Shown: positions 7,395 to 15,278 of the stretch, piece by piece
Layout: each line of letters opens with the position of its first letter
Position numbering within the stretch: the first letter of the stretch is position 1
Assembly (NCBI GenBank): GCA_002315285.1
Contig: DCGR01000001.1
Coordinates: 1-19,968, forward strand
Length of the DNA: 19,968 bases
Direction: 5' to 3'
From: Bacteroides sp. UBA1773
GTDB taxonomy: Bacteria; Bacteroidota; Bacteroidia; Bacteroidales; Bacteroidaceae
Position numbers and translations under genes: made by a program
Notes under the pieces: generated by a model
Told to the model about the DNA's origin: nothing
Databases searched by the model: none
Seen by the model: the letters and a program-made list of their open reading frames with translations, nothing else

Positions 7395-8052
7395 TGCCTT
7401 GCTGTTTTCTTTCCCCGCCGAAGCCCAGACAAAGAAAAAAGGGAAGGATGAAAAGGAATACGTGAAACCTGCCATGTTCCAAGGTATTTCCGTTGGTATC
7501 GACTTGTATGGTATAGGCAAGAAACTGATCGGGAACGACACCCGCCACTACGAAGTATCAATAGAAACCAGCCTATGGAACAGATTCATACCAGTGGTGG
7601 AAATGGGGTATGCCGAAGCAGACGCACTGCAAGAAAGCAACGCCATACACTACACTTCAAAAGCTCCATACGTGCGCATTGGATGTGATTACAACATGAT
7701 GTATAAGAAAACACACCTGCCTGGTTACCTGTTCTTGGGACTCAGAGTGGGCTATTCTTCGTTCAGCTATGACGTGGAATCGCCCGACATGACCGATCCG
7801 GTGTGGGGCGTTACAACTCCCTGCAAGTTTCTGGACAACAAATGCAAAGCAGCATGGACTGAGTGTGTGGCAGGATTGCGGACAGTGCTTGTAAAGAATG
7901 TGGCCATGACCCTCTCGGTGCGTTATAAGAACAAGATGAAGGTGACGCAACTGGTCAACACGGAACCTTGGTTCATACCAGGATACGGCAAGGGCACCAG
8001 TTCATCAAGCTTTGGCATCGTGTATAGCCTATCCTACAAACTGCCCTTCTGA
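7348..8052 (+). CDS. Secreted or outer-membrane beta-rich protein, DUF6048-like
   Basis: A 234-residue protein with a clear Sec signal peptide: basic MRKRRIS, a leucine-rich core, then AEA before Q27 as a likely signal peptidase I site. The mature part alternates polar and aromatic or hydrophobic residues and ends in SLSYKLPF, a terminal phenylalanine as in outer-membrane beta barrels. That and the partner gene suggest DUF6048 of Bacteroidales (recalled, not searched). Function is unknown; a small barrel in the outer membrane is a reasonable inference. The start at 7348 lies inside the preceding gene, and the signal peptide beginning exactly there argues that the 47-bp overlap is real rather than a start-site error. 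The next gene follows after 10 nt. Confidence 0.78.
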   Translation: MRKRRISTFILLLLSSALLFSFPAEAQTKKKGKDEKEYVKPAMFQGISVGIDLYGIGKKLIGNDTRHYEVSIETSLWNRFIPVVEMGYAEADALQESNAIHYTSKAPYVRIGCDYNMMYKKTHLPGYLFLGLRVGYSSFSYDVESPDMTDPVWGVTTPCKFLDNKCKAAWTECVAGLRTVLVKNVAMTLSVRYKNKMKVTQLVNTEPWFIPGYGKGTSSSSFGIVYSLSYKLPF

Positions 8053-8062
8053 CATCACAATC

Positions 8063-8626
8063 ATGAGCATTCTTGAGATTTTGCTGCTCGCCATAGGATT
8101 AGCCATGGACTGTTTCTCCGTATCAGTGGCTGCAGGCTTGTCATCGCACAACACCCAGAAAGGTCCGTTTGTGCTCATGGCACTGTTTTTCGGATTGTTC
8201 CAAGCCTTGATGCCCGTCATCGGGTGGTTTTGTGCCAACCAGTTTGCTGCCTACATGGATCAGTTCGACCATTGGATAGCCTTTCTATTGTTACTTTATC
8301 TAGGTGGGAACATGATACGAGAGAGTTTCAAGGACGAAGAGCAGACAGCCGAAATCAGCCACTTGCGTACATTGCTGGTGTTGTCGATAGCCACTAGTAT
8401 CGACGCACTTGCCGTGGGAATCTCATTTGCTTGTATCGGAATGAGCACATTCGGCGACATCCTGCTACCAATCATCGTAATCGGATCGGTTTCATTTGTA
8501 TTATCGTGTGTGGGCTCCCTGATAGGCGCAATGGTAGGTAAACGCATCAACCTGCGTGCAGAGTTATTAGGCGGTATTATCCTGATTGTCATTGGTACAA
8601 AAATCCTAATAGAACACTTGACATGA
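8063..8626 (+). CDS. mntP: Manganese efflux pump MntP
   Basis: A 187-residue inner-membrane protein with six predicted hydrophobic helices, matching the MntP family (about 188 residues), which exports Mn2+. The two conserved acidic motifs in helices 1 and 4 are present: GLAMDCFSVS with D16 and TSIDALAVG with D114. Glycine-rich helix packing motifs recur through the protein. The ATG at 8063 gives the family N terminus; an upstream in-frame ATG at 8012 lies inside the preceding gene and would add 17 polar residues. No manganese (yybP-ykoY) riboswitch is possible in the 10-nt gap before it, so any metal control must act elsewhere. Its stop overlaps the apbE start in an ATGA. Confidence 0.93.
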   Translation: MSILEILLLAIGLAMDCFSVSVAAGLSSHNTQKGPFVLMALFFGLFQALMPVIGWFCANQFAAYMDQFDHWIAFLLLLYLGGNMIRESFKDEEQTAEISHLRTLLVLSIATSIDALAVGISFACIGMSTFGDILLPIIVIGSVSFVLSCVGSLIGAMVGKRINLRAELLGGIILIVIGTKILIEHLT

Positions 8627-9633
8627 AACATAAAAAACTAATCTGGCAACTCCCAGTGTTGGTGTTTCTCATCATTGGCACCATACTGATTCTACGCGAA
8701 GAACCACCATTCCGCACCAACGAGGGTTACGTGTTCGGTACCATCTACAAGGTGACCTACCAATACGACAAGGACCTGCAGCAAGAGATAGAGCACTGTA
8801 TGCAAGCCGTAGATGATGCGCTCTCGCCATTCAACGAACATTCCATCATAAGTGCCTTGAACCAAAACCGCGATACCACACTCAACGAGGCTTTCACTAC
8901 AGTGTTTCAACTGGCGCAAACCATTTCACGTCAAACGAATGGGAACTTCGACATCACCGTGGCGCCCCTGGTGAATGCCTGGGGGTTCGGATTCAAACAT
9001 GCCAGCGAAGTGAACGAATCTATAATAGACAGCCTCCTACAGTTTGTTGGATACGAGAAAATACACTTGGAACAAGGGAAAATCCTCAAAGATGATCCGC
9101 GCATAATGTTGGATTGCAGTTCGATAGCCAAAGGTTATGGAGTGGATGAGGTAGCACGACTCCTGACATCAAAAGGCATCAGGAATTACATGGTTGACAT
9201 TGGTGGCGAAGTTGATGTAAAAGGAAAGAACGCAAAGATGAACACTTGGCGCATAGGCATCAACCAACCTACCGACGACTCGTTGCACATCAGCCAAGGA
9301 CTACAGACCATCTTACAGATAAGTGATGTGGGCATGGCCACCTCCGGCAACTACCGACGGTTTTATTACAAGGATGGGAAACGATACGCGCACACCATCA
9401 ATCCGCACACGGGCTACCCAGTACAGAAAGACGTGCTAAGTGCCACCGTAATTGCCCATGACTGCGTGACAGCCGATGCATACGCCACCGCCTTCATGGT
9501 GATGGGCATGGATGCAGCCATGCAGTTCTGTGCAGAGCATCCAGAAATTCAGGCATATCTGATTTGTGAGGGGAACTCCAACTACGAAATCCACATGACC
9601 GAAGGGTTGAGACAATACATCAGGAAAAATTGA
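8623..9633 (+). CDS. apbE: FAD:protein FMN transferase (ApbE)
   Basis: A 336-residue ApbE that attaches FMN through a phosphoester to threonine in targets such as NqrB, NqrC or RnfG. The conserved FAD and metal-binding motifs are all present: SSIAKGYGVD (K170), VDIGGEV (194-196), TSGNYRRF (240 on), HTINPHTGYPV (257 on), and D285 and T289 in TADAYATAFMVMG. Residues about 7-24 form one hydrophobic helix without a lipobox cysteine, so it is probably anchored by this helix facing the periplasm. It overlaps mntP by 4 nt, indicating translational coupling and co-transcription. No flavoprotein substrate gene is nearby. Length is near the family norm. Confidence 0.93.
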   Translation: MKHKKLIWQLPVLVFLIIGTILILREEPPFRTNEGYVFGTIYKVTYQYDKDLQQEIEHCMQAVDDALSPFNEHSIISALNQNRDTTLNEAFTTVFQLAQTISRQTNGNFDITVAPLVNAWGFGFKHASEVNESIIDSLLQFVGYEKIHLEQGKILKDDPRIMLDCSSIAKGYGVDEVARLLTSKGIRNYMVDIGGEVDVKGKNAKMNTWRIGINQPTDDSLHISQGLQTILQISDVGMATSGNYRRFYYKDGKRYAHTINPHTGYPVQKDVLSATVIAHDCVTADAYATAFMVMGMDAAMQFCAEHPEIQAYLICEGNSNYEIHMTEGLRQYIRKN

Positions 9634-9703
9634 CCGAAACCATCACCAAGACTGTACGCTTTATGTAAAAGTTGTGAGGCGAAAGGAAACAAAAAAGCCA
9701 TCG

Positions 9704-9732
9704 GGGAAACAGAGTTCCCAATATGGTGGGAA
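9704..9732 (+). other. Two mutually exclusive small hairpins
   Basis: GGGAA at 9704-9708 pairs with TTCCC at 9715-9719 (6-nt loop). The same TTCCC plus A (9715-9720) pairs equally well with TGGGAA at 9727-9732 (6-nt loop). The central arm can join only one partner at a time. The stems are short (5 and 6 bp) and are followed by an A-rich stretch, not T, so this is a weak terminator candidate at best. Confidence 0.3.
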
Positions 9733-9740
9733 ATAAAAAT

Positions 9741-9782
9741 TGACAACTGATAACTGACTGCTGACAACTGATAACTGGCTAC
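9741..9782. repeat. Short tandem repeat of a TGAYAAC-like heptad
   Basis: Six consecutive 7-nt units read TGACAAC, TGATAAC, TGACTGC, TGACAAC, TGATAAC, TGGCTAC. The array is also two 21-bp copies differing at two positions, each starting with the identical 16-mer TGACAACTGATAACTG. It lies in noncoding DNA upstream of the purM promoter. Similar short heptad repeats are scattered in intergenic DNA of various bacteria; whether this one is dispersed in this genome cannot be told from one window. Confidence 0.8.
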
Positions 9783-9813
9783 TGTTCGAATTGCCAAAAA
9801 CAGACCGTTCTTC

Positions 9814-9844
9814 TTGCATATTCAACAATTTTGTCCTATCTTTG
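9814..9844 (+). promoter_or_regulatory. Bacteroidota-type promoter for the purM operon
   Basis: A perfect -7 box TATCTTTG (TAnnTTTG) at 9837-9844 is preceded by TTG at 9814-9816 with a 20-nt spacer. Initiation near 9850 gives a leader of about 22 nt before the ATG at 9873. No PurR-like or purine riboswitch element is visible. Confidence 0.78.
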
Positions 9845-9872
9845 TGGCATCTTTTGAAACAATTACTGTTGT

Positions 9873-11042
9873 ATGAGCAATCAACGATACATGATGCGCG
9901 GTGTGTCTGCCGCGAAAGAGGATGTGCACAACGCCATCAAGAACATTGACAAAGGCATTTTTCCACAAGCTTTCTGCAAGATCATACCCGATGTACTAGG
10001 CGGAGATTCTGAGTACTGCAACATCATGCACGCTGATGGTGCAGGCACAAAATCGTCGCTGGCATACATGTACTGGAAGGAAACCGGTGACGTATCTGTT
10101 TGGAAAGGCATCGCACAAGATGCCTTGATCATGAATGTCGATGACCTGCTATGCGTAGGTGCCACCAACAACATTCTGGTGAGTTCTACCATCGGACGCA
10201 ACAAGATGCTCATACCAGGCGAGGTAATCAGTGCCATCATCAACGGTACAGATGAGCTGTTGGAGGAAATGCTCAAAATGGGAATAGGCATTTATGCCAC
10301 TGGCGGTGAGACTGCCGATGTGGGCGATCTGGTACGAACCATCATCGTCGATTCCACGGTAACCTGCCGCATGAAGCGTAGCGACATCATCAACAATGCC
10401 AACATCCGACCAGGTGACGTGATAGTGGGATTGAGCAGTTGCGGGCAAGCCTCGTATGAAAAAGAATACAATGGTGGAATGGGCAGCAACGGGCTGACTT
10501 CAGCACGCCATGATGTCTTCGCAAAATACCTTGCCGAAAAATACCCCGAAAGTTATGACCATGCCGTACCGAAAGAGCTGGTTTATAGTGGTAGCTACCA
10601 ACTGGGTGACGCTGTGGAAGGCGCGCCCATAAATGCCGGCAAGTTGGTGCTCTCGCCCACCCGCACATACGCCCCAGTAGTGAAGAAAATGCTCGATGAG
10701 TTGCGCCCTTGTATTCATGGTATGGTACACTGTACAGGTGGCGCACAGACAAAAGTGCTACACTTCGTAGGCGACAACTGCAAAGTCATAAAGGACAACA
10801 TGTTTCCTGTTCCTCCCCTATTCAAGGCCATACAGCACGAAAGTCAGACCGATTGGGCTGAAATGTACAAGGTATTTAACATGGGTCACCGACTGGAAGT
10901 GTACGTACAGGCCGAAGATGCTGAACGCGTGATTGCCATCAGTCGTCAGTTCAACATCGATGCCCAAGTGGTCGGACATATCGAAGAAGGCAACAAATCG
11001 CTGACAATACGCAGCGAGTTTGGCGAATTTCACTACCAATGA
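9873..11042 (+). CDS. purM: Phosphoribosylformylglycinamidine cyclo-ligase (AIR synthetase), Bacteroidota form
   Basis: A 389-residue protein of the PurM/ThiL/HypE ATP-binding superfamily, assigned to conversion of FGAM to aminoimidazole ribotide, step five of purine synthesis. Superfamily motifs are clear: HADGAGTKSSL (55-60 for DGAGTK), NVDDLLCVGA (D90, D91), YATGGETADVGD (GGET at 144-147), GLSSCG, and LSPTRTYAPVV near the start of the second domain. At 389 residues it is longer than the roughly 345-residue E. coli enzyme. The N-terminal motif is RYMMRGVSAAKEDV instead of the usual SYKDAGVD, and the second domain has extra segments. The position directly before prfA and pyrF matches the Bacteroidales gene annotated purM. 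The stop overlaps the prfA start by 4 nt. A different PurM-superfamily activity is unlikely but not excluded. Confidence 0.85.
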   Translation: MSNQRYMMRGVSAAKEDVHNAIKNIDKGIFPQAFCKIIPDVLGGDSEYCNIMHADGAGTKSSLAYMYWKETGDVSVWKGIAQDALIMNVDDLLCVGATNNILVSSTIGRNKMLIPGEVISAIINGTDELLEEMLKMGIGIYATGGETADVGDLVRTIIVDSTVTCRMKRSDIINNANIRPGDVIVGLSSCGQASYEKEYNGGMGSNGLTSARHDVFAKYLAEKYPESYDHAVPKELVYSGSYQLGDAVEGAPINAGKLVLSPTRTYAPVVKKMLDELRPCIHGMVHCTGGAQTKVLHFVGDNCKVIKDNMFPVPPLFKAIQHESQTDWAEMYKVFNMGHRLEVYVQAEDAERVIAISRQFNIDAQVVGHIEEGNKSLTIRSEFGEFHYQ

Positions 11043-12139
11043 ACACACTGCTCGAAAAGCTGAACAACCTACTTCCACGATATGAAGAAGTAGGCACACT
11101 GATTACCGACCCAAGCGTAATCAGCGACCAACATCGCTATGTAAAACTCACAAAGGAATACAAGGAATTGGGCGACTTGATGCAGGCACGCAAAGCGTAC
11201 ATAGGTTGCCTCGACGGGCTAAGCGAAGCAAAAGCGATGATGGGCGAGAACGATCCTGAAATGCGTGAAATGGCTCGAGAAGAAGCCGACATGTTGGAGA
11301 AACGGATTCCCCAGTTGGAAGAAGAGATAAAGTTATTGCTCATCCCCGCCGACCCACAAGACGACCGCAATGCGGTGCTCGAAATCAGAGGAGGCACAGG
11401 TGGCGACGAGGCCGCCCTGTTTGCTGGCGACTTGTTCAGAATGTATGGCAAATACTGTGAGCAAAAAGGATGGCGACTGGAAGTGTCATCGTGCAGCGAA
11501 GGTGCCGTGGGTGGCTTCAAGGAAATAATCTGTTCGGTGACAGGCGAGAAAGTGTATGGCACGCTGAAATACGAATCGGGGGTACACCGTGTGCAACGCG
11601 TACCCACAACCGAAACACAAGGACGTATCCACACTTCGGCAGCCTCGGTAGCGGTATTGCCAGAAGCCGATGAATTTGATGTGAACATACAAGAAGGCCT
11701 CATCAAATGGGACACCTTCAGAAGTAGCGGAGCCGGCGGGCAGAACGTAAACAAGGTAGAATCAGGCGTACGCCTAAGATACCCTTGGAAAAATCCGGGA
11801 ACAGGCATTACGGAAGAAATATTGATTGAATGTACGGAAACACGCGACCAGCCCAAAAACAAAGAACGTGCATTGTCGCGTCTGCGCACCTTCATCTACG
11901 ACAAGGAACACCAGAAATATATTGATGACATCGCATCCAAACGCAAGACAATGGTATCAACAGGCGACAGATCGGCAAAGATTCGCACATACAATTTTCC
12001 CCAAGGACGTATCACCGACCATCGCATCAACTACACCATCTACAACCTGACGGCTTTCATCAATGGCGACATACAAGACTGTATCGACCACCTGATTGTG
12101 GCAGAAAACGCCGAGCGACTGAAAGAGAACGAACTATAG
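11039..12139 (+). CDS. prfA: Peptide chain release factor 1
   Basis: A 366-residue class I release factor that reads UAA and UAG and triggers peptide release in the ribosome. The catalytic GGQ is at 233-235 in SSGAGGQNVNKVES. The stop-codon recognition tripeptide is PTT (189-191) in RVPTTETQGRIHTSA; this fits the RF1 PxT form, not the SPF of RF2. The N-terminal helical domain (about 1-100) and the C-terminal GRITDHRINYT segment complete the normal architecture, and no frameshift signal is present. It starts within the purM stop (ATGA), suggesting coupling. pyrF follows after 13 nt. Confidence 0.96.
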   Translation: MNTLLEKLNNLLPRYEEVGTLITDPSVISDQHRYVKLTKEYKELGDLMQARKAYIGCLDGLSEAKAMMGENDPEMREMAREEADMLEKRIPQLEEEIKLLLIPADPQDDRNAVLEIRGGTGGDEAALFAGDLFRMYGKYCEQKGWRLEVSSCSEGAVGGFKEIICSVTGEKVYGTLKYESGVHRVQRVPTTETQGRIHTSAASVAVLPEADEFDVNIQEGLIKWDTFRSSGAGGQNVNKVESGVRLRYPWKNPGTGITEEILIECTETRDQPKNKERALSRLRTFIYDKEHQKYIDDIASKRKTMVSTGDRSAKIRTYNFPQGRITDHRINYTIYNLTAFINGDIQDCIDHLIVAENAERLKENEL

Positions 12140-12152
12140 CCAGAACAAGCAT

Positions 12153-12977
12153 ATGAACAAGCAACAACTCATAGAAAACATCAAGGGAAGGCAATCATTC
12201 CTGTGTGTGGGATTGGATACCGACATCAAAAAAATCCCTGCCTACTTGATAGAAAACCAGAAAGACCCAATATTCAGTTTCAACAAGGAAATCATTGATG
12301 CCACCGCGCAGTTTTGCATTGCCTACAAGCCAAATCTGGCCTTCTATGAGGCCTTAGGATGCGAAGGGTGGTTGACATTTGAAAAGACCATCCAATACAT
12401 TCGCCAACGCTACCCCAACCATTTCATCATAGCCGATGCAAAACGTGGCGACATTGGCAACACCTCACAACTTTATGCCCGCTCATTCTTCGAACAGATG
12501 TCGGTAGATGCGCTCACAGTGGCACCATACATGGGAGAAGACAGCGTGAAGCCCTTCCTCGGATATCCAGACAAATGGGTCATCCTCTTGGCACTGACCA
12601 GCAACAAAGGCTCAATCGACTTTCAGAAAACAACTGATGCCGAAGGTGAACAACTGTTCGAAAAGGTGTTGAGAAAAAGTCAGGAATGGGGGGACGACGA
12701 GAACATGATGTATGTGATTGGAGCCACACAAGGAGCCGCGTTTGCCAACGTACGCCGTATTGCGCCCAAGCATTTCCTACTCGTGCCAGGCATCGGTGCA
12801 CAAGGCGGCAGCCTAGAAGAAGTGTGTGAATATGGCATGACAAGAGATTGCGGACTGATTGTCAACAGCAGTCGCCAAATCATTTATGCTGGTCACGACG
12901 AGTTGTTTGCACAAGCAGCCAAAGAAGCCGCCTTCGAAGTGCAACAAGCCATGGCACAATTACTCAAAAAAGCATAA
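12153..12977 (+). CDS. pyrF: Orotidine 5'-phosphate decarboxylase (type 2, long form)
   Basis: A 274-residue TIM-barrel enzyme that makes UMP from OMP, the last step of de novo pyrimidine synthesis. The catalytic Asp-Lys-Asp set is D95, K97 and D100 in IIADAKRGDIGNTS, with CVGLDTD (D22) and YKPN (K59) as further active-site motifs. Length and the GIGAQGG phosphate loop fit the longer type 2 form of about 270 residues, not the 230-240-residue E. coli type. The start at 12153 follows the prfA stop by 13 nt and the HD protein begins 4 nt after its stop, so it is inside an operon. Confidence 0.95.
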   Translation: MNKQQLIENIKGRQSFLCVGLDTDIKKIPAYLIENQKDPIFSFNKEIIDATAQFCIAYKPNLAFYEALGCEGWLTFEKTIQYIRQRYPNHFIIADAKRGDIGNTSQLYARSFFEQMSVDALTVAPYMGEDSVKPFLGYPDKWVILLALTSNKGSIDFQKTTDAEGEQLFEKVLRKSQEWGDDENMMYVIGATQGAAFANVRRIAPKHFLLVPGIGAQGGSLEEVCEYGMTRDCGLIVNSSRQIIYAGHDELFAQAAKEAAFEVQQAMAQLLKKA

Positions 12978-12981
12978 ACAC

Positions 12982-14199
12982 ATGACAAACAGGAAGATCA
13001 TCAATGACCCTGTATTCGGATTCATCGAGATACCTCACGGTCCCATACTCGAAATTCTGCAACACCCCTGTTTTCAGCGTTTGAGCCGAATAAAGCAGTT
13101 GGGAGTGTCATCGACGGTCTATCCCGGAGCACAGCACACACGCCTTCAACATTCACTGGGCGCCTATCACCTGATGGGTGAAGCCATCAAGCACTTACAG
13201 GAAAAGGGAAATTTCATCTTCGACAGCGAGGCTGAAGCGGCAAGGATAGCCATTCTGCTACACGACATTGGCCACGGACCTTTTTCCCATGTCCTGGAGC
13301 ACACACTGGTCAGTGGCATCTCCCACGAAGAGATATCGGAGATGATCATGGAACAGATGAATCAGGAAATGCACGGACAGCTAAGTCTGGCCATAGAGAT
13401 TTTCAAGGACAAATACCCCAAACACTTTCTGCATCAACTTGTAAGCAGCCAACTTGACATGGATCGTCTGGACTACCTGCGCCGCGATGCTTTCTACACG
13501 GGTGTCATGGAAGGCAATATCGGCTCCGACCGCATCATCCAGATGCTCGACGTAAAGGATGACAATCTCGTGGTGGAGCAAAAAGGCATCTATTCCATCG
13601 AGAATTTCTTGCTTACACGCCGACTGATGTACTGGCAAGTCTATCTGCACAAGACATCGGTAGGCTACGAGCGAATGCTTATCAACACCCTTCGACGAGC
13701 ACAACAATTGTCAAGCCAAGGCCGCTCACCATTTGCTTCACCCTCATTGCTCTTTTTCTTGCAAAACAGCATCAACCGCAAGGATTTCAAGGACAATCCA
13801 GACTGTTTGCGCCATTTCCTAAAACTTGATGACAACGACATCTGGTCGGCACTGAAAGTCTGGTGTGACGACTCCGACCCCATCCTCTCCCGGCTAAGTC
13901 ACGGTATCGTTCACCGGCATTTATTCAAAGTGAAAGTATTAGAAGAACCACTTTCAACGGAGCAACAGCATGAGTTGGAAAAATCCCTGGCCGATACACT
14001 CCATATCCATCCCAATGACACCCAATATTTCTGGTACTTAGCCAACATCAGCAACCAAATGTATGCCACTGATGATGGGAAAATAGAAATACTTTATAAA
14101 AACGGAACCATAAGGGATATTACCGAAGCAAGCGACGTGATGAATACTTCACTGGTCACCCGTCCGGACAAAAAGTATTATTTATGTTATTATAAATAA
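12982..14199 (+). CDS. HD-domain phosphohydrolase (SAMHD1/dGTPase-like)
   Basis: A 405-residue metal-dependent phosphohydrolase. The HD metal ligands are H57 in TRLQHSLGAYHLM, H94 and D95 in LLHDIGHGPFSH, and D161 in DMDRLDYLRRDAFYTGV, spaced as in the dNTP triphosphohydrolase/SAMHD1 branch. The second half (about 200-405) lacks a recognised domain. The substrate is not known; nucleotide triphosphate hydrolysis is inferred from the family. The ATG at 12982 gives MTNRKIINDPVFGFI, the usual beginning; the frame is open further upstream into pyrF, but that stretch is lysine-rich shadow sequence. Bacteroidales commonly have this gene directly before lpxD, as here. A promoter in the 65-nt gap after it suggests the lpx genes can be expressed separately. 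Confidence 0.88.
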   Translation: MTNRKIINDPVFGFIEIPHGPILEILQHPCFQRLSRIKQLGVSSTVYPGAQHTRLQHSLGAYHLMGEAIKHLQEKGNFIFDSEAEAARIAILLHDIGHGPFSHVLEHTLVSGISHEEISEMIMEQMNQEMHGQLSLAIEIFKDKYPKHFLHQLVSSQLDMDRLDYLRRDAFYTGVMEGNIGSDRIIQMLDVKDDNLVVEQKGIYSIENFLLTRRLMYWQVYLHKTSVGYERMLINTLRRAQQLSSQGRSPFASPSLLFFLQNSINRKDFKDNPDCLRHFLKLDDNDIWSALKVWCDDSDPILSRLSHGIVHRHLFKVKVLEEPLSTEQQHELEKSLADTLHIHPNDTQYFWYLANISNQMYATDDGKIEILYKNGTIRDITEASDVMNTSLVTRPDKKYYLCYYK

Positions 14200-14200
14200 T
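14177..14200 (+). terminator. AT-only hairpin spanning the stop codon of the HD gene
   Basis: Arms ATTATTTAT (14177-14185) and ATAAATAAT (14192-14200) are exact reverse complements around a 6-nt loop, and the TAA stop lies within the right arm. The stem has no GC pairs, so it is weak. It precedes an A run and a TTTTATT stretch. It may help end the purM-HD transcript or protect its 3' end, but it could be chance in AT-rich DNA. Confidence 0.3.
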
Positions 14201-14210
14201 TAGCAAAAAA

Positions 14211-14242
14211 TTGGTTTTATTCAAAAAATATTCCGATATTTG
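14211..14242 (+). promoter_or_regulatory. Probable promoter for the lpxD-lpxC-lpxA operon
   Basis: GATATTTG at 14235-14242 matches the Bacteroidota -7 box TAnnTTTG at all but the first fixed base, and TTG at 14211-14213 lies 21 nt upstream. Initiation near 14248 gives a leader of about 17 nt before lpxD. It is the only promoter-like site seen between the HD gene and the window end. Confidence 0.6.
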
Positions 14243-14264
14243 CGCGACAAAACGTTAGAATGCA

Positions 14265-15260
14265 ATGGAATTTACCGCGAAACAAATAGCAGAATACGTT
14301 CAAGGCATTGTTGTAGGCAATGAAAATGCCACAGTACATACATTTGCCAAGATAGAAGAAGGCACTCCAGGGGCATTGTCATTCCTTTCAAATCCCAAAT
14401 ACACATCCTATATTTATCAGACGAAATCGACCATAGTATTGGTAAACAAGGATTTCGAGCCAGAGCAGTCCGTCAATGCCACCCTCATCAAGGTAGATAA
14501 CGCCTATGAGAGTCTGGCCAAGCTCATGATGCTTTACGAACAGACCACACCACGTCACACAGGCATTGATCCCTTGGCATACGTATCACCAACAGCAAAA
14601 ATCGGTGAGAACGTAACGCTCTATCCTTTCAGTTATGTGGGCGACGGAGCTGTGATTGGCAACAACACCACACTATATCCCCACGCCACCGTATATCATG
14701 ATTGTCGAGTTGGCAATGACTGCATACTTCATGCAGGCTGTGTAATCGGAGCTGACGGATTTGGTTTTGCGCCAACAGCCAATGGATATGAAAAGATTCC
14801 CCAAATAGGAATTGTCGTCATAGAGGACAATGTGGAAATAGGAGCCAACACATGTGTTGACCGCGCCACTATGGGAGCCACTATCGTGCACAAAGGCGTA
14901 AAGCTCGACAATCTCATCCAAATAGCCCATAACGTAGAAGTAGGCAGCCACACTGTCATGGCATCACAAACTGGTGTGGCAGGATCGACTAAAGTAGGTG
15001 AATGGTGCATGTTTGGCGGCCAGTGCGGCATAGCCGGACACATCACTATTGGCAGCAAAGTACAGCTCGGAGCTCAATCGGGAGTACCTGGACGCATCAA
15101 GGACGGACAGATTCTGATGGGTTATCCCGCCATTGACTCCAAGAAATTCATGAAATCATCGGTTGTGTTCAAAAACCTGCCCGATATGTACACGACATTG
15201 AATCAACTGAAAAAAGAAGTGGAGGAACTGAAGCAAGCCTTAGCTGCCAAGAACTCCTGA
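14265..15260 (+). CDS. lpxD: UDP-3-O-(3-hydroxyacyl)glucosamine N-acyltransferase
   Basis: A 331-residue cytoplasmic enzyme that adds the N-linked hydroxyacyl chain to UDP-3-O-acyl-glucosamine, step three of lipid A synthesis. The N-terminal uridine-binding domain (about 1-100; ALSFLSNPKY) is followed by left-handed beta-helix hexapeptide repeats (about 100-280). The catalytic histidine is H222 in NLIQIAHNVEVG. GADGFGFAP and the tail helix (about 305-325) are also typical. The chosen ATG at 14265 gives the family start; another ATG at 14260 is out of frame. lpxC follows after 18 nt and lpxA comes next, so the early lipid A genes are clustered. Confidence 0.95.
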   Translation: MEFTAKQIAEYVQGIVVGNENATVHTFAKIEEGTPGALSFLSNPKYTSYIYQTKSTIVLVNKDFEPEQSVNATLIKVDNAYESLAKLMMLYEQTTPRHTGIDPLAYVSPTAKIGENVTLYPFSYVGDGAVIGNNTTLYPHATVYHDCRVGNDCILHAGCVIGADGFGFAPTANGYEKIPQIGIVVIEDNVEIGANTCVDRATMGATIVHKGVKLDNLIQIAHNVEVGSHTVMASQTGVAGSTKVGEWCMFGGQCGIAGHITIGSKVQLGAQSGVPGRIKDGQILMGYPAIDSKKFMKSSVVFKNLPDMYTTLNQLKKEVEELKQALAAKNS

Positions 15261-15278
15261 CAATAACACGTTCAACCA

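Larger units (their letters stand above)
9634..9872. other. Noncoding gap between apbE and purM
   Basis: This 239-bp gap has no convincing gene. In order it holds a purine-rich stretch, two overlapping hairpins sharing one arm (9704-9732), a heptanucleotide repeat (9741-9782) and the purM promoter. No T run follows either hairpin, so termination after apbE is not clear from sequence. Confidence 0.6.

Noticed and set aside
11137..11895. 252-codon open frame on the minus strand opposite prfA
   Set aside because: It lies wholly within a strongly conserved prfA, has no promoter, and encodes a Ser/Pro/Arg-rich sequence with no motif; it is a shadow of codon bias.
12859..12981. Upstream extension of the HD-domain protein into pyrF
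   Set aside because: The added 41 residues are lysine-rich and overlap the conserved pyrF C terminus; the ATG at 12982 matches the family start.
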